Source: Hydrogenophaga sp. RAC07 (GTDB taxonomy: Bacteria; Pseudomonadota; Gammaproteobacteria; Burkholderiales; Burkholderiaceae_C). Taken from it: a stretch of 64,000 nucleotides of DNA. The stretch is taken from contig NZ_CP016449.1 in the NCBI RefSeq assembly GCF_001713375.1, positions 992,001 through 1,056,000 of the forward strand. The letters run 5' to 3'. The position numbers and the translations under genes were made by a program. Below the pieces are notes generated by a model that had not been told where the DNA came from, did not search any database, and was given only the letters and a program-made list of their open reading frames with translations. Positions 33,517 through 43,900 of the stretch are shown one piece after another; within the stretch, counting starts at the first letter, position 1; the number at the start of each line of letters is the position of its first letter.

Positions 33517-35475
33517 ATGAGCGACTCTTTTGAAACGATGGGCGAATTCACGCCCGAAATCCTCTCTGCCGACATCGACGCAGAGATTTCTTCCAACGAC
33601 ACCGTCGAGGCCGCAGCGCCCGAAGTGCCCGCCGGCCCCAACGGCTTCGAGCTGCTGGGCCTGGCGCCCGAGCTGGTGCAAGCCTGTGCCGACCTGGGCT
33701 ACCTGCAGCCCACCCAGGTGCAGAACAACGTGATTCCCAAGGCCATGCTGGCCCAGGGCGAAGCGCGTTTTGCCGACCTGATGGTGTCCAGCCAGACCGG
33801 CAGCGGCAAGACCGCCGCCTTCCTGCTGCCCGTGCTGCACACCCTGCTTCAGCAGCGTGCCGATGCCGACGCCAAGGAACGCGCCGAGCGCGAACGCCTG
33901 ACCGCCGAAGCCCTGGCCCGTGGCGAAGCACCGCCCAAGGCCCCCAAGCGCAAAGACCCGACCAGCTCGCGCAATTTCAAGGCCGCCACCCCCGGCGCGC
34001 TGATTGTTTGCCCCACGCGCGAACTCGCGCAGCAGGTGGCCAACGACGCGATTGATCTGGTGCGCCACTGCCGTGGCCTGCGCATCGCCAACGTGGTGGG
34101 CGGCATGCCTTACCAGTTGCAGATCGCCAAGCTGCAGAACGCCGACCTCGTGGTCGCCACCCCCGGCCGCCTGCTGGACCTGCAGCGCTCGCAGCAGCTC
34201 AAGCTCGACCAGGTGCAGTTCCTGGTGGTTGACGAAGCCGACCGCATGCTCGACCTGGGCTTCTCCGACGACCTGGCTGAAATCAACACCCTGACCAGCC
34301 AGCGCCGCCAGACCATGATGTTCAGCGCCACGTTTGCGCCGCGCATCCAGCAGCTCGCCATGCGCGTGATGCACGAGAACGGCAAGCACGTTCAAAAGGT
34401 GCAGATCGACAACCCGCAAGAGCAACACGCCAACATCAAGCAGGTGCTGTTCTGGGCCGACAACGCCGACCACAAGCGCAAGCTGCTCGACCATTGGTTG
34501 CGCGACGCCGGCATCAACCAGGCCATCGTGTTCGCCAGCACCCAGATCGAGTGCGATGGTTTGGCCAACGACCTGCAGCAAGAAGGCTTCTCGGCCGTCG
34601 CGTTGCACGGTGCCCTGAGCCAGGGCATCCGCAACCGCCGCCTGATGGCGCTGCGCGCCGGCCAGGTGCAGATCCTGGTCGCCACCGACGTGGCCGCCCG
34701 CGGCATCGACGTGCCCACCATCACCCACGTCTTCAACTTCGGCCTGCCGATGAAGGCCGAGGACTACACGCACCGCATCGGCCGCACCGGCCGTGCCGGC
34801 CGCGATGGCCTGGCCATCACGTTCGCCGAGCTGCGCGACCGCCGCAAGATCTTCGACATCGAGGCTTACACGCGCCAGCGCATCAATGTGGAAACCGTGA
34901 CCGGCCTCGAGCCGCGCCAGCGCGCTCCGCAAAACGAAGCCTTCGGCCGTGGCGGCCGCCCGGCTGGCCGTTCGAACGACCGCTTCGGTGGCAACGACCG
35001 CTTTGCCGGCAACAACGACCGCCGTGGCCCGGCGCCCCGCTTCGAAGCCCGCAACGAAGCACCCCGCGTGGACCACAGCCGTCCCGGCACGCGTTTTGAC
35101 CCGCGTTTCGAAGGCCGCGCCGAGCCACAGCGCCCGGAAGGCCGTTTTGACAACCGCGGTGAGAACCGCTTTGGTGACCGTGGCGAGAACCGTGGTGAAG
35201 CCGGTGGCTACCGCCCCGACACGCGCCCCGCTGCCGGCCGCAACTTCGCCGACCGTGCACCCGCACGCCCCGGCTTCGGTCCCAAGCCTGGTGGCTTCAA
35301 CAGCTTCGGCCGCAGCGACAAGCCCATGGGTGACCGTGGTGGCGATCGTGGTGCAGAGCGTGGTGGCTTCAGCGACCGTGGCAACGCCGAGCGCGGCGCC
35401 ATGCGCGGTGAATTCGCACCGCGCCGCCCTGAAGGCGCCCCGTCGCGCCCCATGGCCCGCCGCAGCCCGCGCTGA
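33517..35475 (+). CDS. DEAD-box ATP-dependent RNA helicase with RGG-like tail
   Basis: RhlE/DeaD-type helicase of 652 residues. Motifs: Q-region YLQPTQVQNNVIPKAM, Walker A SSQTGSGKTAAF (about 90), PTRELAQQ (about 165), VDEADRMLD (DEAD, about 239), SAT (about 269), VATDVAARGIDVPTI and HRIGRTGRAGRDG (about 416). A charged insertion (KERAERERLTAEALARGEA) sits after motif I. The last 180 residues are low-complexity Arg/Gly/Asn/Asp (NDRFGGNDRFAGNNDRRG), likely an RNA-binding tail. It probably serves ribosome assembly or RNA decay at low temperature. Confidence 0.95.
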   Translation: MSDSFETMGEFTPEILSADIDAEISSNDTVEAAAPEVPAGPNGFELLGLAPELVQACADLGYLQPTQVQNNVIPKAMLAQGEARFADLMVSSQTGSGKTAAFLLPVLHTLLQQRADADAKERAERERLTAEALARGEAPPKAPKRKDPTSSRNFKAATPGALIVCPTRELAQQVANDAIDLVRHCRGLRIANVVGGMPYQLQIAKLQNADLVVATPGRLLDLQRSQQLKLDQVQFLVVDEADRMLDLGFSDDLAEINTLTSQRRQTMMFSATFAPRIQQLAMRVMHENGKHVQKVQIDNPQEQHANIKQVLFWADNADHKRKLLDHWLRDAGINQAIVFASTQIECDGLANDLQQEGFSAVALHGALSQGIRNRRLMALRAGQVQILVATDVAARGIDVPTITHVFNFGLPMKAEDYTHRIGRTGRAGRDGLAITFAELRDRRKIFDIEAYTRQRINVETVTGLEPRQRAPQNEAFGRGGRPAGRSNDRFGGNDRFAGNNDRRGPAPRFEARNEAPRVDHSRPGTRFDPRFEGRAEPQRPEGRFDNRGENRFGDRGENRGEAGGYRPDTRPAAGRNFADRAPARPGFGPKPGGFNSFGRSDKPMGDRGGDRGAERGGFSDRGNAERGAMRGEFAPRRPEGAPSRPMARRSPR

Positions 35476-35505
35476 GTCCATTCAGGCCTCAACAGCCTGA
35501 TCAAG

Positions 35506-35537
35506 AAAAACCAGACCCCCGGGTCTGGTTTTTTTTC
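35506..35537 (+). terminator. Rho-independent terminator after the DEAD-box helicase
   Basis: A stem CCAGACC/GGTCTGG (35511-35528 with a small C/G loop), flanked by AAAAA upstream and nine T downstream, gives a strong terminator. The A-run and T-run symmetry could make it work in both directions. Confidence 0.9.
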
Positions 35538-35607
35538 GTCTGTTCACGGCCCGGGCAGCAAAGCCCCCAGCCACGCAACACGGCGCCGCACGAATCAGAA
35601 TCGCCCG

Positions 35608-37134
35608 ATGACGTATCGGGTGGTCTGGTTCAAGCGCGACCTGCGGGTGTGGGATCACGCGCCGCTGGCCGAGGCCGCGCGCCTGGGGCCGGTGCTGTGC
35701 CTGTATGTGCTGGAGCCCGCGCTGTGGCGCCAGCCCGATGCCGCGCGGCAGCATCTCGGCTTTGTGCAGGAGAGCCTGAAAGACCTGCAGGCCGACATCA
35801 AACGCGTCGGTGGCCGGTTGCAGCTCGCGGTGGGTGATGCGGTGACCGTGCTGGAACGACTGCACCAGCAAGCCCCTTTCATCGAATTGCTGTCGCACGA
35901 AGAAACCGGCAACGCCGCGAGCTACGAGCGCGACCGCCGCGTGAAACAGTGGTGCGCTGAACGCGCCGTGCCGTGGCGCGAGTTCCGCCAGTTCGGCGTG
36001 GTGCGTGGCCTGCGTGAACGCAAGCACTGGGTGCGGCAGTGGGAACAACTCACGCACGCCGGGCAGGCGCCCACACCATCGCTGCAAGCGGCCGAAGTAC
36101 CGCGCTTCACCGACCCCTGGCCGAGCGCGGACGATCTGGGTCTCGACGCCCACGAACCACCCGAGCGCCAACGTGGCGGCCGCACGAATGGCATGGCCGT
36201 GTTGCAGAGTTTCCTGAACGAGCGCAGCGTCAGCTACCGCGGCGGCATCTCCTCACCGCTCTCGGCGCCCACCGCCTGCTCGCGCCTCTCGCCCTACCTC
36301 ACCTGGGGAAACCTCAGCCTGCGCGAGGTGGTGCAGGCCACGCGCGCCCGCCTCGACGATCCCGCTTTGCCCGGCCGCCAGCGCCAGGGGCTGGAAGGTT
36401 TCATGAGCCGGCTGCACTGGCACTGCCACTTCATCCAGAAGCTGGAGACCGAACCCGCCATCGAGCACCACAACATGCACCCCGGCTATGAGGGCCTGCG
36501 CGAGCGCGACCACAACCCGGCGCACCTGCAAGCCCTCATGGATGGGCGCACCGGCTGGCCGCTGGTGGACGCCTGCGTGGCCATGTTGCGCGAGACCGGC
36601 TGGATCAACTTCCGCATGCGGGCCATGCTGGTGTCCGTGGCGGCGTATCCGCTGTGGCTGCATTGGCGCCCGGTGGGCGAGTGGCTCGCGCGCCAGTTCA
36701 TCGACTACGAGCCCGGCATCCACTGGAGCCAGCTGCAGATGCAGAGCGGCACCACCGGCATCAACACCACGCGCGTTTACAACCCCGTCAAGCAGGCGCA
36801 GGACCACGACCCGCACGGCCACTTTGTGCGCCGCTGGTTGCCCGCGATGCAGCGCGTGCCCGACACCTGGCTGTTCCAGCCCTGGCTCATGCCGCCCGAG
36901 CTGCAGGCCCGCTGCGGCGTGTTGGTGGGCGTGGACATTGCCGCGCCTTTGGTGGACCTGGAGGTCGCCACGCGCGCGGCCAAGGAGCGCGTGTACGCCT
37001 TGCGCACCGACCCGGCCGTGGCGGCGGTGCAGGCCAGCATCGTCAAGCGCCACGGCTCGCGCAACCGCAGTGCGGAAAACATCACCAGGCCACGCCCGGC
37101 GGAAGCACCGTCGCAAGCCTCGCTGGACTTCTGA
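35608..37134 (+). CDS. Cryptochrome/photolyase family protein
   Basis: Flavoprotein of 508 residues. The N-terminal photolyase alpha/beta domain begins VVWFKRDLRVWDHAPLAEAA. The FAD-binding domain has SRLSPYLTWGNLSLREV, ETGWINFRMRAMLVSVAAY, FIDYEPGIHWSQLQMQSGTT and INTTRVYNPVKQAQDHDPHG. It probably repairs cyclobutane pyrimidine dimers with blue light. The segment DYEPGIHWSQ replaces the classical LLDGDLASNNGGWQW-type wording of E. coli PhrB, so it is a distinct subgroup and a cryptochrome role is possible. The phosphatase gene overlaps its stop. Confidence 0.9.
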   Translation: MTYRVVWFKRDLRVWDHAPLAEAARLGPVLCLYVLEPALWRQPDAARQHLGFVQESLKDLQADIKRVGGRLQLAVGDAVTVLERLHQQAPFIELLSHEETGNAASYERDRRVKQWCAERAVPWREFRQFGVVRGLRERKHWVRQWEQLTHAGQAPTPSLQAAEVPRFTDPWPSADDLGLDAHEPPERQRGGRTNGMAVLQSFLNERSVSYRGGISSPLSAPTACSRLSPYLTWGNLSLREVVQATRARLDDPALPGRQRQGLEGFMSRLHWHCHFIQKLETEPAIEHHNMHPGYEGLRERDHNPAHLQALMDGRTGWPLVDACVAMLRETGWINFRMRAMLVSVAAYPLWLHWRPVGEWLARQFIDYEPGIHWSQLQMQSGTTGINTTRVYNPVKQAQDHDPHGHFVRRWLPAMQRVPDTWLFQPWLMPPELQARCGVLVGVDIAAPLVDLEVATRAAKERVYALRTDPAVAAVQASIVKRHGSRNRSAENITRPRPAEAPSQASLDF

Positions 37135-37622
37135 TGACCGGGCCCATGACCACCCCTCCCAGCATCCTGCTCGTGTGCATCGGCAACCGCGTGCGCAGCC
37201 CGCTGGCCCAGGGTTTCCTGCGCGCGGAGCTCGACTCCGCCGGGCTGACCCATGTGCGGGTCGATTCGGCGGGCACCAACGTCTGGCCGGGCGGTGAGCC
37301 GCCCGAGCGCGAGGCCATCTTCGAGGCGGCGCGCGCGGGCATCCCCATCGAACACCTGCGCTCGCGCGAGCTCACCGAGGCCGACTTCGACAGCCACTCC
37401 CAGGTGCTCGCCATGGACTGGGACAGCCACGCCCTGGCCGAAGCCATGGCACCCGCCGAGCATCGCCACAAGATCGGCCATCTGGCCCACTTTGCCCGGC
37501 GCGAGAAGGTCACCACCATCCCCGACCCGGCCGCCACCGGCTACGCGCGCACGCTGGCCTGCATCCAGGACGCTTGCGAGGGCTGGGTGGTGAAACACCT
37601 GGTCCGCCGTCCCACCCGCTGA
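37134..37622 (+). CDS. Low-molecular-weight protein tyrosine phosphatase-like protein
   Basis: About 162 residues. The P-loop near the N-terminus reads VCIGNRVRSPLAQGF, satisfying C-x5-R-S. The usual second Cys of CxGNxCRS is Val here. The general-acid loop Asp is in TIPDPAATGY. The start ATG overlaps the photolyase stop (TGATG); ATG 37146 is an alternative. It could be a tyrosine phosphatase or an arsenate-reductase-like member; no ars genes are adjacent. Confidence 0.87.
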   Translation: MTGPMTTPPSILLVCIGNRVRSPLAQGFLRAELDSAGLTHVRVDSAGTNVWPGGEPPEREAIFEAARAGIPIEHLRSRELTEADFDSHSQVLAMDWDSHALAEAMAPAEHRHKIGHLAHFARREKVTTIPDPAATGYARTLACIQDACEGWVVKHLVRRPTR

Positions 37623-37656
37623 CACATCTGAGGCCCCGGCTCGTTACCATGCGAGC

Positions 37657-38742
37657 ATGTCCAGGCTGTCCCAATCCATCCGCTTCTGCACCTCGGCAGA
37701 CCAGACGCGGATTGCATTCGCCACCACCGGGCAAGGCCCCGCAGTCGTGCGCGCGGCCCATTTCCTCACCCACCTAGATTTCGACCTGAACAGTCCCGTC
37801 TGGGCCCCGTGGATCACGGAGTTGAGCCAGGGCCACACGCTGCTGCGCTACGACGGCCGCGGCTGTGGCTTGTCTGATGCGGCACCCGCCGCCCTGTCGC
37901 TCGATGCCTGGGTGTCCGACCTGGAAGCTGTGGTGAACGCGGCCGGGCTGGAGCGCTTTGCCTTGTTCGGTTGCTCACAAGGAGCGGCCATTTCCCTGGC
38001 CTATGCGGCGCGCCACCCCGAGCGCGTGAGTTGCATCGTGCTGCTCGGTGGCTATGCCCGAGGGCCGCTCAAGAGGAACCCCACGTCCGAGCAACGCAAA
38101 CAGGCCCAGCTGATGCTCGACCTGATCGAGCTCGGCTGGGGGCAGGACAACCCGGCGTTTCGCCAGGTGTTCACCTCGCTCTTCATTCCCGGCGGCAGCG
38201 CCGAGCAGGTGAGCTGGTTCAACGAGCTGGAGCGCCTGTCCTGCACGCCGGCGCACGCAGCGCAGACGGTGGCGGCCTTCGGCACCATCGATGTTTGCGA
38301 TCTGGCCGCCCGGATCCACTGCCCCACGCTCGTGCTGCATGCGCGGGGCGACGCCCGCGTGCCCTTCGAGGAAGGGCGCCACATGGCGGGCGTCATTCCC
38401 GGTGCCCGCTTCGTGCCGCTGGAGAGCCGCAACCACGTGTTGCTCCACGGTGAGCCTGCCTTCGCCCGCTGCTTCACCGAGATCCAGGCCTTTCTGCAAA
38501 CCCACCACGAAGCGGCTCCAAGCACTGCCTTTCCCAGCCTGACGCCGGGCGAGCGCGAGCTGCTCGAACTGCTGGCGCACGGGCTCGACAACCTCCAGAT
38601 CTCGGCCCACCTGGGCCTGTCCGAGAAAACCGTGCGCAACAAGGTGTCGTCGGTGTTTGCCAAGCTCGATGCGGCCACGCGTGCCCAGGCCATCGTGCGT
38701 GCGCGCGACGCCGGCTTTGGCCAGGCGCCCTTGCCACGCTGA
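37657..38742 (+). CDS. Alpha/beta-hydrolase fused to LuxR-type DNA-binding domain
   Basis: Fusion protein of 361 residues. Residues 1-275 form an alpha/beta hydrolase with nucleophile elbow GCSQG (FALFGCSQGAAISLAYAARH), oxyanion region and a late His in SRNHVLLHGEP. Residues about 290-355 are a LuxR/GerE helix-turn-helix (LTPGERELLELLAHGLDNLQ, HLGLSEKTVRNKVSSVFAKL). The hydrolase may bind or cleave an ester- or lactone-like signal and pass this to the DNA-binding part. The target is unknown; the small gene at 38878 is a candidate. Confidence 0.9.
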   Translation: MSRLSQSIRFCTSADQTRIAFATTGQGPAVVRAAHFLTHLDFDLNSPVWAPWITELSQGHTLLRYDGRGCGLSDAAPAALSLDAWVSDLEAVVNAAGLERFALFGCSQGAAISLAYAARHPERVSCIVLLGGYARGPLKRNPTSEQRKQAQLMLDLIELGWGQDNPAFRQVFTSLFIPGGSAEQVSWFNELERLSCTPAHAAQTVAAFGTIDVCDLAARIHCPTLVLHARGDARVPFEEGRHMAGVIPGARFVPLESRNHVLLHGEPAFARCFTEIQAFLQTHHEAAPSTAFPSLTPGERELLELLAHGLDNLQISAHLGLSEKTVRNKVSSVFAKLDAATRAQAIVRARDAGFGQAPLPR

Positions 38743-38877
38743 CACGGGACACCCGTCCCGACTCCCGGGGTGGTTTGCGCCCCGGTTGGGCGCCTGACCG
38801 GGACAACTGACTCGCGCCAGCCGCGCCATGCTCCGGTGCAATGGACCTCACGGAATGCATCCGTTCTGGAGGTCAAC

Positions 38878-39030
38878 ATGGCTCAACTGTCCTACCCCGT
38901 CAAGCAGTCAACGCACACCGCTGTTGCCATCCGCCCGGACACATCGGGCATCGTTCGCGCCCTGCTGCGCGTGTGGGTGTGGGCGTGCCGCCACGCGGAG
39001 CGACCTGGCCGTGTTGTGCCTTACGTTTGA
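38878..39030 (+). CDS. Small hypothetical protein, 50 aa
   Basis: A 50-codon frame (MAQLSYPVKQSTHTAVAIRP ... WACRHAERPGRVVPYV) with a strong Shine-Dalgarno, GGAGG 5 nt before the ATG, unusual among its neighbours. It lies 135 bp after the hydrolase-LuxR gene and converges on atzF. It has one amphipathic stretch, IVRALLRVWVWACRHAER, of the kind seen in DUF1127-like small basic proteins, but I cannot assign it. It could be expressed or chance. Confidence 0.45.
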   Translation: MAQLSYPVKQSTHTAVAIRPDTSGIVRALLRVWVWACRHAERPGRVVPYV

Positions 39031-39046
39031 GCGCGCAGCCTTTGGC

Positions 39047-40885
39047 TCAGCGCGGCGCGCCCGCCGCGAGCCAGGCGCGCCAGCCACCGAAGTGCGTGAT
39101 GTCGGTCGCGCCCGTGATGCCGATGCCTTCGCAGATGAATCCGGGTACCTCGCTGCCGTCGGCCAGTTTCACCTTGCCGATGCCCAGCGGCGCCGGGATG
39201 CCGGCCACGAAGCTGCCGAAGTGGGCGGCGGGGACTTCCCACACCTCCAGCGCAATGGCCGAGCCGCCCTCGGCCACGCGCACCATGCTGGGCCGCTGAA
39301 CCGGACCACCGGCGAGGGCGTGCAACCGGTATTCGGGCGCCGAGTGGGGACTGCCGATGAGGCGTGCGCCGCGCGAGGTGAGCTGGTGGTTCAGGGGCAG
39401 ACCCGAGAGGTGGGCGCCGCACACGGCCACGCGCACGGTGCCGCTGCCCGCCGCGCCCACCTCGCCCGAGGGCAGGCCGGTGCAGGGCGCTGTGCCGGCC
39501 AGCGGCGTGGGCGTGGCGCCGAGCGTGGCGGTCTCGGCGCGGTGGAAACGGTCGGCCAGGCGCAGCAAGGCGATGTCCTTGAACGCGGGCGCGGCCAGGG
39601 TCACGCCCCAGGGCAGGCACTGCGCCGCGCCGCCCGCCAGAAAGCCCGAGGGCACGGCCACCGCGCTGTAGTCCAGCAGGTTCATGAAGTTGGTGTAGCG
39701 GCCCAGGTTGGAGTTGAGCTGGATCGGGTCGGCCTGCATGGCGTCGATGCGGTAGATGGTGCCGGCGGTGGGTGTGAGCAGGCAGTCGATGTCGCTCCAT
39801 ACCGCGTCGCACACGCGCTTGAGCGCCTTGAGGCGGTAGCTCGCGGCAAAGGCCTGGGCGCCGGTCACGTTGCGGCCACCTTCGATGATGGTGCGCACCG
39901 GCGGAAACACCGCCTCGGGTTGCGCGTTGATGAAGTCCTGGATGGCGACATAACGCTCGGCCACCCACGGGCCGTCGTAGAGCAGGCGCGCTGCTTCGAG
40001 AAAGGGAGTGAGGTCCACTTCGACCGGTGTGCCACCCAGCGCCTTGAGCCGCTCCACCGAGGTGTTGAACAGCGTCGCGGCAGCGTCGTTGCCGAAGAAC
40101 TCCAGGTCTTCTGCACGCGGCACCCCAAAGCGGAACGGACCGGAAGAAAAATCCACCCCAAAGGGTTGGGCTGGCCGGCTGTAGGCATCGGCTGCGTCGA
40201 AGGCCGCGGCAGCGCCCAGCACGGCCTGCACGTCGCCCGCCGTCAGCGCAAAGATGCTCACCGTGTCCAGCGAGCGGCAGGCCGGCACCATGCCGGTGCC
40301 CGAGAGCAGACCCAGCGTGGGCTTGAGGCCCACCAGATTGTTGAACGAAGCCGGCACGCGGCCCGAGCCGGCGGTGTCGGTGCCCAGCGAAAACGTGGCA
40401 TACCCCTTGGCCACCGCCACGGCCGAGCCCGAGCTGGAGCCGCCCGAGATGAACTCGGGGTCGAACGCGTTCTTGCACGCGCCATAGGGCGAACGCGTTC
40501 CGTTGAGGCCGGTGGCGAACTGGTCGAGGTTGGCCTTGCCCACCGGCACCGCACCGGCGGCCAGGAGATGCTGGATCAGGAAGGCGTTCTCCGAGGGCGT
40601 GTACGCAAACTCGGGGCAGCCGGCGGTGGTGGGAATGCCGGCGAGGTCGATGTTGTCCTTGATCACGAAGGGCACACCGAACAGCGGCAGGCTGGCCGGG
40701 TCCACGCCGTCAAGCCGGGCCACCAGGGGCGCTGCCTCGGCATCCGTCAGCACATGGATGAAGGCGTGGTGCGTGTCGGCCCGGCAGCGCGCCAGCGCCT
40801 CGGCGATCACCTCGCGCACGGTGGTGCCGCTGCGGTAGGCGGCCTGCAGGCTCGCGAGGTCAAAAGACAGATGGCTCAGTGACAT
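39047..40885 (-). CDS. atzF: Allophanate hydrolase
   Basis: Amidase-signature enzyme of 612 residues that cleaves allophanate to two ammonia and two CO2. The catalytic Lys is in FVIKDNIDLAGIPTTAGCP, cis-Ser in GGSSSGSAVAVA and nucleophile Ser in GTDTAGSGRVPAS. The C-terminal AtzF domain (about 470-612; MVRVAEGGSAIALEVWEVPA, GFICEGIGITGATDITHFGG) is present, so it is complete. It is the last gene of the guanidine/urea carboxylase operon, 26 bp after the carboxylase. Confidence 0.95.
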   Translation of the reverse strand: MSLSHLSFDLASLQAAYRSGTTVREVIAEALARCRADTHHAFIHVLTDAEAAPLVARLDGVDPASLPLFGVPFVIKDNIDLAGIPTTAGCPEFAYTPSENAFLIQHLLAAGAVPVGKANLDQFATGLNGTRSPYGACKNAFDPEFISGGSSSGSAVAVAKGYATFSLGTDTAGSGRVPASFNNLVGLKPTLGLLSGTGMVPACRSLDTVSIFALTAGDVQAVLGAAAAFDAADAYSRPAQPFGVDFSSGPFRFGVPRAEDLEFFGNDAAATLFNTSVERLKALGGTPVEVDLTPFLEAARLLYDGPWVAERYVAIQDFINAQPEAVFPPVRTIIEGGRNVTGAQAFAASYRLKALKRVCDAVWSDIDCLLTPTAGTIYRIDAMQADPIQLNSNLGRYTNFMNLLDYSAVAVPSGFLAGGAAQCLPWGVTLAAPAFKDIALLRLADRFHRAETATLGATPTPLAGTAPCTGLPSGEVGAAGSGTVRVAVCGAHLSGLPLNHQLTSRGARLIGSPHSAPEYRLHALAGGPVQRPSMVRVAEGGSAIALEVWEVPAAHFGSFVAGIPAPLGIGKVKLADGSEVPGFICEGIGITGATDITHFGGWRAWLAAGAPR

Positions 40886-40911
40886 GGAAACACTCCGTTG
40901 TTGTTCTGGAC

Positions 40912-43900
40912 TCAGATGGCTTCGTCGATCAGCACCAGCACGTTCTGCCCGGCCGACACCGCACCGCCTTGGGCACACATGAGGCTGTGCACCGTGGCGT
41001 TGGCCGGTGCAAGCAAGTTGAATTCCATCTTCATGGACTCGATCACCAGCAGCACGTCACCAGCCTGCACCTGCTGGCCCACGCTCACCGCGACCTTCCA
41101 CACATTGCCTGGCACGCTGGTGGCCAGCACGCGTCCGCCCTCGGGCAGGTCCACCTCGTCGGCCACGCCGGCGCTGGCTGCGGCGTCGTCGCTGGTGAAG
41201 TCGTTTTGCCCGGCGGCCACCCAACGTTCGCGTTCGGCTTCAAACGCGGCCTGCTGCGTGGCCTTGAACGCCGAGATGCTCTGCGCGTTGTCGGTCAGGA
41301 AACGTCGGTACTGCTTGAGGCTGAACGTGCCTTCTTCGGTGCGCAGCGCGTAGCCGCCGTGCGGAAAATTCGCGCGGATGGTTTTGAGCGCGTCTTCGCT
41401 CACCGGCTCGAAGCGGATCTGGTCAAAGAAGCGCAGCAGCCAGGGCTGTTCGAAGTCGGAGCCCGGCGTGCCGTGGCGCCAGCGGTTCCACATCTGCAGC
41501 GTGCGGCCCACAAACTGGTAACCGCCCGGGCCTTCCATGCCGTAGACACAGAGGTAGGCGCCGCCGATGCCCACGGCGTTCTCCGGCGTCCAGGTGCGCG
41601 CCGGGTTGTACTTGGTGGTCACGAGGCGGTGGCGCGGGTCCAGCGGCGTGGCCACCGGCGCGCCCAGGTACACGTCGCCCAGGCCGAGCACGAGGTAACG
41701 CGCGTCGAACACGATGTTGAACACGTCCTCGATGCTGTCCAGCCCGTTGATGCGGCGGATGAACTCGATGTTGCTCGGGCACCAGGGCGCGTCCGGTCGC
41801 ACCGACTGCATGTATTTCTCGATGGCCAGCTTCGTCTGCGGATCGTCCCAGGAGAGCGGCAGCACCACGGTGCGCGAGGGCACCACCATCTCGTCCACCG
41901 GCGGCAGCGCGTCGTCTGCCCCGCTGATGATCTGCAGCAATTTATCGCGGGGCAGCAGGGCCGGGTCAAAGTGCACCTGCAGCGAACGGATGCCCGGGGT
42001 GAGGTCGATCACGCCCTTGAGTTGTTGGGCCTTCAGCCCGTGCAGCAGGGCCTGCACGCGCATGCGCAGCTCCAGGTCGAGCGTGAGCGGGCCGAACTCG
42101 ATGAGCACGTAGCGGTCACCCGCCTGGCGGATCACGCGGCGCGGGCGGTCGCCTTGCGCCGCGCGGTCGTCGAGCACGGGGCTCGCTGGTGAGCCGGCCT
42201 GCCGATGAAAGCGCACCGTGTCACCGGGTCGCAGTTGCCCCAACTTCCACAGCTCGTCGTGCAGCACCACCGCCGGGCACACGAAGCCGCCCAGGCTGGG
42301 GCCGTCGGGGCCGAGGATCACCGGCATGTCGCCGGTGAAGTCAATCGCGCCGATGGCGTAGGCGTTGTCGTGGATGTTCGACGGGTGCAGGCCTGCTTCG
42401 CCGCCGTCGGTGCGCGCCCACTGCGGCTTGGGGCCGATGAGGCGCACGCCGGTGCGGCTGCTGTTGTGGTGGATCTTCCAGTCGGTGCCGAAGAACATGG
42501 TGATGTCGTCCGGCGTGAAGAAGTCGGGCGCGCCGTGCGGGCCGTAGAGGACGTTGATGTCCCAGTGGTGGGTGTAGGCGGGGGCTTCGACAGACGCAGC
42601 CCGAACGGCGGGGGACTCGGTCCGAACGGTGCCGAGGTGCAGCACATCCCCTGTGCGCAAATGCCGCCCGGCGTGCCCACCAAACTGTCCCAGCGTGAAG
42701 GTGCTGCGGCTGCCCAGATACAGCGGCACGTCGAGCCCGCCCGCCACGGCCAAGGCCAGGCGCACGCCGTGTTCGCAACGACCCACGGCCAGCAGGCCGC
42801 CCGCAGGCACGGCAATGGCCTGCCACATCGGCACGGTCTCGCCATTCAGCGTGACCTTGGCCGGCGCACCGGTCACGGCCACCACGGTGGCGGTGTTGAA
42901 GCGCAGGGTGGGCCCGGCCAGCGTGATCTCCAGCGCGGCCGCGTCAGGGGCGTTGCCCACCAGCGCGTTGGCCGCGCGGTGAGCGTGCATGTCCATGGGA
43001 CCGCTGGGCGGCACGCCCACGTCCCAGTAGCCTTGCCGGCCCGGCCAGTCCTGCACGCTGGTCTGCACGCCGGGTTCGATCACGTCGATGGTGGCCGGCT
43101 GGTAGGCGAAGGTGGAGAGGAAACGGGTGACCTGTTTGCCGGCGCGAAACACCGGATCGCGCACCACCTGGCGCAGGTAGCCCAGGTTGGTTTCGATGCC
43201 GGCCAGGCGTGTGGCGTCCAGCGCGTCTTCCATCCTGGTCAGCGCCTCGTCGCGCGTGTCGGCCGTGACGATCAGCTTGGCCAGCATCGGGTCGTACCAG
43301 GCGGGCACCTCGGTGCCGCGCTCCACCCAGCTGTCCACGCGTGCGTCGGCAGGGAACACCACCTCGGTGAGCAGGCCCGCGCTCGGTTGGAAGTTTTTCG
43401 CCGGGTCTTCGGCGTACAGCCGCACCTGGATCGACGCGCCTTGGGGCGAGGGTTGCAGCGTGTGCAGCGGCGGCAGGTCGCCAGCCGCGAGCTGCAGCAT
43501 CCACGCCACCAGGTCCACGCCACACACCTGCTCGGTCACGCCGTGCTCCACCTGCAGGCGCGTGTTCACTTCGAGGAAATAGAACGCACCGGTGGATGCG
43601 TCGTAGACGAATTCCACGGTACCGGCGGAGCGGTAGTTCACCGCCTGGGCGAGGCGCACGGCGGTGGCGTGCAGTTCGCTTCGCTGCGCGTCGCTCAAGC
43701 CCGGTGCCGGAGTCTCTTCAATCACCTTCTGGTTGCGCCGCTGCACCGAACAATCGCGCTCGCCCAGCGCGATCACACCGCCCGCGCCGTCGCCGAACAC
43801 CTGCACCTCGATGTGCCGCGCCTGCTCCACGTATTTTTCGATGAACAGGCCCGCGTCCTTGAAGTTGGCCTGCGCCATGCGGCCCACCGAATCGAACGCA

